From: Albifimbria verrucaria
Lineage: Eukaryota > Ascomycota > Sordariomycetes > Hypocreales > Stachybotryaceae
Reading direction: 5' to 3'
NCBI GenBank assembly: GCA_020081605.1
Contig: JAHREC010000049.1
Coordinates: 3,038,001-3,102,000 of the forward strand
Length of the DNA: 64,000 bases
Shown here: positions 59,025-64,000 of the stretch, one piece after another
How positions within the stretch are numbered: position 1 is the first letter of the stretch
Layout: every line of letters starts with the position of its first letter
Position numbers and translations under genes: made by a program
The notes under the pieces: generated by a model
The model's input: the letters and a program-made list of their open reading frames with translations, nothing else
Databases searched by the model: none
What the model was told of the DNA's origin: nothing

Positions 59025-62000
59025 ATGTCTTCCAAGGACGAGAAGCTGGCAGTGCCAAAGTTCGCGTCTTTCAAGCCTCAGCAAGTCGTAGCTGCCACCA
59101 CGGACCAGGCTTCGCATGCCGAAAACGAGTCTCGTGCTTTAAAGGCGCCCAAGTTTTCGTCATTCAAGCCCAAAGATGCCACACCAAGTCGTGCCGAACA
59201 TCCGGCACGTGACAGGGATCAGTCTCGAGACTCGAGGAGAAGCACTCATCGGAAAGATGGGCCCCATCACTCACACGCCCGTCGTGAGGAGCACCGTCGC
59301 GATGATGATGATGCAAGGAAGCGAAGTCGCCATGACAGTGAAGACACCTCGATTGCCTCGCGGTCACGGCCACGGCCACGGCCGCAGCAAGATAGTCTCC
59401 TGGTGTTTTCATAGTCGATGTGAAAGGCGACCCTTGATCCGGCGATATGGCGAGTCTGACCGAGCTCAAACTTCATTTTACCGTCGTTATGGAGCCGGCC
59501 GTGTGCTCGGTACCAATGGACGCCTAGTCATACATCGCGATGGCCCAAGGGATCAGTTTAGCTTGAGAATGCCCGGTGAAGGCCGGCCGCTTGCCAGGAC
59601 CACGGCGGTCTAAGGTCGAAGCGTTTCCGCACCACAGACCAACCTGTATTTCTACGCAGCAAGACAAAACACATTGTGGAGGACGATAGTGACGACTATC
59701 TGGCTGTGGACGAGAGCCGGCGGCGTAATCGTGGCGAAGAAGACACCGACTCCTCTGAAGATGACGAGCCTTCATATCGTTCATATCATGGCCAAGAAAA
59801 ACCCAAAGAGGCTTCTGATACCGATGATGATTTGTCACCGACTATTGACGTTTCCTCGGAACAGAACAATCCGCTCAAATGGAAGTCTATACAGTTGAAC
59901 CGAACTGTAAAAGAGAGCCCAGATAACATCGACGCGTGGCTGGAACTCGTGAACCATCAGGATGTATTGCTACAGGCGGGGCAGGACATCGATGGAATTA
60001 CCACCGAGAATGAAGCCCATAGCTATGCAGAAATCAAACTCTCAATGCTCGAGTCTGCTCTCTCAAATGCATCCAAGCCAGACGACAAGCAACGCATTCT
60101 GGTTCGCTTAATGCAAGAAGGTGTCAAGGTCTGGAACACCAAAGTGGCTACCAAGAAATGGGCGGAAGTTGTGCAGGATGAGGAGTATAGCTTCGAGCTC
60201 TGGAAAACACATCTCGATTTTGCAATGTCGAGCATCACTTCCTTTCAGTACGACGACGTCAAGAAGATGCTCGTGGACAGACTTCACCTCGCTATGGCCC
60301 GCTCAATGTCTACTCCATTGCAAACAAAGTTTGAAGAGATTATCTATGTGTTTCTGAGGTTAACCTGCCTGCTTCACGACGCGGGCTACAAAGAGTCGGC
60401 TGTGGCGGCGTGGCAATGCATTCTGGACCTGAACTTTTTCCGACCGAGCAACATAGAAAGCGACGAGTGGGCGATTGACATACTTGGAGAGTTCTGGGAA
60501 ACGGAATTGCCGAGAATCGGAGAGCCTGAAGCTCGTGGCTTGTCCCATTATGCTGAGACTGGACAGGGAGAGCCCGTGGAGCCCGTGAATGAACAACCCG
60601 GCGATACGGCGTCTTCTCGGGACTCGTACAAGGCATGGGGTTCATCGAGCGTAGCCGCTCGAAGAAGGCCAGAATGCCTGCTAGAGCACTTGATGAGGGA
60701 CGGATGACGATCCATTCAGGGTTGTCATCTTTACCGATATTGAAAACTTAATGTTCCTCATTCCAGAAACAGTTCTGCCTAGTGTCGCTGAGCAACTCAT
60801 CGATGCCTTTTTGTTGTTTTCAGGGTACCCGCCTGCCTTTAAATCCAGCAAATGGACTGACATGGCTTACAATGACCAATTTATTTGGCGAAATACAGAG
60901 GATCTCGAGCAAGAGACGTCGTGGCATTCTACTGGACTGGATCCTGACGACGCCGAAGTCAGGCCCCGCCATTTGACGCCAAGGGTTTGTCTATAGCTGC
61001 ACCGCCTGATCTTCTCTTCGCCAGTACAGCTTGGAATAAGCTTTTCATGACCAACGCAGATAAGTACTCGGTCAGTATGGAGACAGTGTTGAATGTCACA
61101 AAGCAGCTTGTGCTCAAAGCCAAGGTCGAGAAGCTAGGTTGTTATCATTTGGCCCTCAGCCTCTGCCACGACCCGGCCAATATTAAAAGGCTGCTAAAGC
61201 ACTTCTCAAACAATATCCTACTAATGCTAGCCTTTATGATGCCTATGCCATGGCTGAAGTGGCCAGTGGACGCCTCGAGATTGGTAGCAAAGTTTTGTCT
61301 TCGGCAGCGGAGGTCCCAATGGTATGTACACAAAGATAGACTGGGTATATCGTGTTGAATGTGACTGACCTCTTGCACTTAGACGTCCGGAGAGGTTGGG
61401 AGTACCTTGCTATGGAGAAGTTGGAGTTTAATGGAGCTAGAGAACGGTAACATCGCAATGGCTACCAAGAGGCTCTGCGCAGCATTTGACAAGACGTTAC
61501 GAAGTCCACAAGATGATACCCAGGTCAGCCGAATGCAAATTCTCAAAGCGCACCAAACGTTTTCCACGAAAATGGAGGAATCCTTTGTTAATAGAGATTT
61601 GAATGGTGTTGGGGTCTACGCTGAAGCATTGGCGCTGTTGGCCTATCTCCAAGGCGAAGGAAGCAACGAGCCTAGATCTGCGCTGCAAGGTGACATAGCA
61701 GCAGCCATGTCGGTATTCCATGCGATGACCAAGGAATTTCAATTGCGCCAAATCGAGGACAGTATCATTCACGAGCGTACGCTCCAGTTTGGAGCAAAAC
61801 TGTTATATCTGCACGCCTGCAAAGGGTAAGCTCTCATCCCGTGCTTTCTACCATGTGTATATGTACTGACTTTTATCAGGCCATTTAGGAGAGTGTACAT
61901 GCGAGAGCAGCTATCACTTTTTCTTGATGTGTTTCCTAGAAACACCATCTTTCTATGCCTATACGAATGGTCAGACTCGAGTATCCGGGTTATTGATGAG

Positions 62001-62438
62001 ACGCGCAAGATGCTGTCAGAAAAGGTCCTCACGCTAGCCAATGACAACGTGGGTAGTCGAATTGCGGCCATCAGGCATGAACTGTCCCGTGGCAACATGC
62101 ATAGCGCGAAGGCTGCGTTTGAGCGTGCGGTGTCGAGCGATGCAAGCAAGTTTAATCCTTGGTTGTGGGTATCGTACATACGTTTCTGCCGATCTCAGGA
62201 GACGTTGCGGAAAAAAGCCAAGGAGGTATTCTACCGGGCACTGCGGCACTGTCCCTGGTCAAAGGAAGTGATGTTGGAGGCGTTTGCTACACTGGCCGGG
62301 GACTTGGGGTCAGACGAGCTCAAAGCTGTTTACAACACGATGACTTCCAAGGGACTGAGGATTCATGTCGACCTGGAGGACTACTTGGCAAAGAGACAGG
62401 TGGAACGTCATAGGGAGGAGAAGAGGAAGCGGTGGTGA
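59025..62438 (+). CDS. NRDE2: NRDE-2 family nuclear RNA-silencing/RNA-decay factor
   Basis: NRDE-2 proteins act in nuclear RNA interference in worms and with the exosome adaptor MTR4 elsewhere; fission yeast Nrl1 works in splicing and genome stability. The N-terminus has paired VPKFASFKPQ and APKFSSFKPK motifs and a long Arg/Asp/Ser/His-rich low-complexity region. The NRDE-2 signature IVDVKGDPLIRRYGE, then RRYGAGRVLGTNGRLVIHRD, follows. The rest is HAT-type helical repeats (NPLKWKSIQLNRTVKESPDN, ARNPWLW-like KFNPWLWVSYIRFCR, LRKKAKEVFYRALRHCPWSK). Exons: 59025-61321, 61383-61825, 61880-62438. Seven missing bases are inferred, at TTTT 59406-59409, CCC 59431-59433, GG 59597-59598, GGGG 60637-60640, about 60698-60706, CCCC 60964-60967 and AAAA 61185-61188. 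Repaired length 1101 residues. Confidence 0.92.
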
Positions 62439-62919
62439 CCTTGATAAAGAAGTGGCAACCATTGGATACGGTGTTATACAGGACAAAACCGGCTGACTGT
62501 AGCATTAAGATGGAGGAGGCAACATAGATTGATTCGTTTCGTTCGAAAGGAATGACGAATGGCTTAACAAGGGGCATCAGCAATGATAGCAATAGTGGCA
62601 TATTATAATTTGTGGATAATATAGCAAATACGACGCGTAGCCTACAGTGCCGATTGTTTGCTGTGACGTAAGGCGGTCAAGATCAAGATGGTGTCGACCC
62701 CGGATTTTGTTGCAGGGACTTGGATAGCACATCCCTACCAGTAACGTGAATTACCCTACCTTGGAAAATGGTGAGCAAAAAGGGACGACTGCAGGTTGTA
62801 GGCCTTGCACTCGTTCTGAGAATATTATTCGTAATTCGAAAATAAAAATAAACATATAAGGATACAATTATAAATTTATTCAAATTATACATTAATTTTA
62901 TTCTAACCATGTACTGATT

Positions 62920-63030
62920 TTGTTCAAATTATATACTGATTTTATCCGAATATGAATCTAGTATTTGGCGATCCTTGTTCTTACTTATCGGTGCTTGCGG
63001 TCTCTATTCTATTACTGCCGACTTAGTGGG
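62920..63030 (-). repeat. Dispersed repeat remnant, copy B
   Basis: Read on the minus strand (GCACCGATAAGTAAGAACAA) it aligns with 47862-47965. It retains C where copy A has T. An AT-rich extension to about 62819, ending ATATTCTCA on the minus strand, and a TGTCAGTG start near 63040 would fit a solo LTR or small element of about 220 bp. I found no target-site duplication. Confidence 0.55.
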
Positions 63031-63343
63031 CAGACACTGACAAGTCGCTGGCCGCCCGAATGCGAGATCTAGGACTTGAAAAGTACAGTAGCATTGATGC
63101 TACCATGCGGAGTATTAAGGAAACATTCCTAGGGGCCGGATGACGAAGGAGCCTGGGTGAGTCCCAGCAACCACAGTTCCGGGAGCTGCCTGGTCTGTTG
63201 ACGTAAGAGCGTGTTCAGGGTCTTTTACACGAGCAACGAGGGTGACACGTGGACAGTGCACGTATCCGCGGGGATTTATCGAGAAGGATTTGGAATATTT
63301 GGGTGCTTTACCTGGTGAGAGATTCGGTGCAGCTATGAATATG

Positions 63344-63385
63344 AAAATAAAAATAAAAATAAAAATAAAAATAAAAATAAAAATA
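63344..63385. repeat. (AAAAAT)7 microsatellite
   Basis: About seven exact AAAAAT units in an intergenic gap. Confidence 0.9.
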
Positions 63386-63940
63386 GAAAAAGAAGAAAAG
63401 AAAAAGAGCTGGATTGGAGGCTCTGGTACAGTGATATGTCATCGTACAGTATTGCGTGGTGGAAAACAATTGAGCAAGAGACGTATTCACAGAATGCTAG
63501 GCACTGCTGGCAGGTTAAACAGACAGTATGGGTACTTACATTCACCTGATTGTCTCACCATCAGCTTAGTTGGGCATTCTAGACTCAGGTCGATCCCTTT
63601 TAGGCTCCAGGGCTCCAAGGCTCCAGGGGGCCTCCAGCTGGCATGGTCATTCAGTCAGTCCCTTTCCCACCGCAGCACAAGCACACGCACAAGCACAAGC
63701 ACGAGCACACGCACAGCACAGACAACACAGCAGGGCAGGGGTAGCTTCCTGCTTTTGTGCTATTTGGGCAATACTGCTTCCAATGTGACATTTCGGCTTG
63801 CCAACTGCGCCTCTTCCACCGTAGCTTAAGTCGACGCATCTTCCTCGCCGCTGCTCTCTTCTCATCCACTACCTACACTACACCACGCTACGCTATCTAC
63901 ACTATCCCCATCCACAGACATCGCCAAACTAACCACCACC

Positions 63941-64000
63941 ATGGCAGAGGTCGCCAACCCCGCTACCTCTCTGAAGCAGGCTGGCGGCGGCGTCAGTGAG
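63941..64000 (+). CDS. Start of a gene cut by the window edge
   Basis: ATG in a strong CACCATGG context after a pyrimidine-rich leader opens a frame of 20 codons (MAEVANPATSLKQAGGGVSE) to the end of the window. The last bases, CAGTGAG, could also be the beginning of an intron. Too little remains to name the product. Confidence 0.5.
   Translation, partial: MAEVANPATSLKQAGGGVSE

Larger units (their letters stand above)
62439..63940. other. 1.5 kb gap with repeat remnant and promoter of edge gene
   Basis: Contains the second copy of the RIP-like dispersed repeat, an A/T-rich patch at 62820-62960, an (AAAAAT)n array, CA-rich simple sequence at 63660-63730, and a pyrimidine-rich leader for the gene starting at 63941. 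The frame 63242-63829 is made of these repeats and is not a gene. Confidence 0.55.

Noticed and set aside
63242..63829. 195-codon frame near the right edge
   Set aside because: Made of the (AAAAAT)n array and CA-rich repeats; the Lys-Ile and Thr-Ser runs are repeat translation.

Overview
The window looks like nuclear DNA from a filamentous ascomycete, most likely a Sordariomycete and probably in or near Hypocreales. The grounds are the gene content, short spliceosomal introns (about 46 to 110 nt, GTRNGY donors, CTAAC/CTGAC branch sites), pyrimidine-rich leaders, binuclear zinc-cluster regulators, clusters of AGGTAC/GTACCT in gaps, and one repeat pair with CpA-to-TpA decay like repeat-induced point mutation (RIP). 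No prokaryotic, viral or CRISPR feature was seen.

Layout, left to right: a small one-pass membrane protein (1558-2261, -); a 7.7 kb gap; a Pumilio-type PUF protein (9956-13024, +); a DUF1640 mitochondrial membrane protein (14185-15524, +); kinetochore subunit NNF1 (16272-17323, +); a fungal PH-domain protein (18653-20262, -); a 5.2 kb gap; an NTF2+RRM G3BP-like protein (25437-27162, -); ribosome assembly factor MRT4 (28709-29601, +); U1-70K (30332-31942, -); mitochondrial ribosomal protein mL43 (32274-32801, +); triosephosphate isomerase (33173-34136, -); a C2H2 regulator (35400-37010, -); a Zn2Cys6 regulator (39761-41584, -); two identical tRNA-Ser(CGA) genes (42357-42666); a conserved fungal protein of unknown function (44387-45568, +); an AT-rich gap with an old repeat; a second Zn-cluster protein (48605-50862, +); MICOS subunit MIC10 (52383-52713, -); ribosome biogenesis factor URB2 (53189-57291, +); 3-ketodihydrosphingosine reductase (57356-58519, -); NRDE-2 (59025-62438, +); and the first codons of a further gene at the right edge.

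Most genes are housekeeping: RNA processing (U1-70K, NRDE-2, PUF, G3BP-like), ribosome biogenesis (MRT4, URB2), mitochondria (mL43, MIC10, DUF1640), glycolysis and sphingolipid synthesis. Several are head-to-head pairs sharing 0.3 to 0.5 kb promoters (U1-70K/mL43, MIC10/URB2, KSR1/NRDE-2).

The strongest single pattern is technical or genomic: 15 of the 18 complete protein genes need repair by adding single missing bases, mostly in short G or C runs, and never by removing one. I counted about 39 such sites by hand. Adding them makes the coding length a multiple of three in each gene where exons could be fully defined. Reading frames and lengths given here therefore describe repaired models, and breaks should not be read as pseudogenes without checking raw reads.
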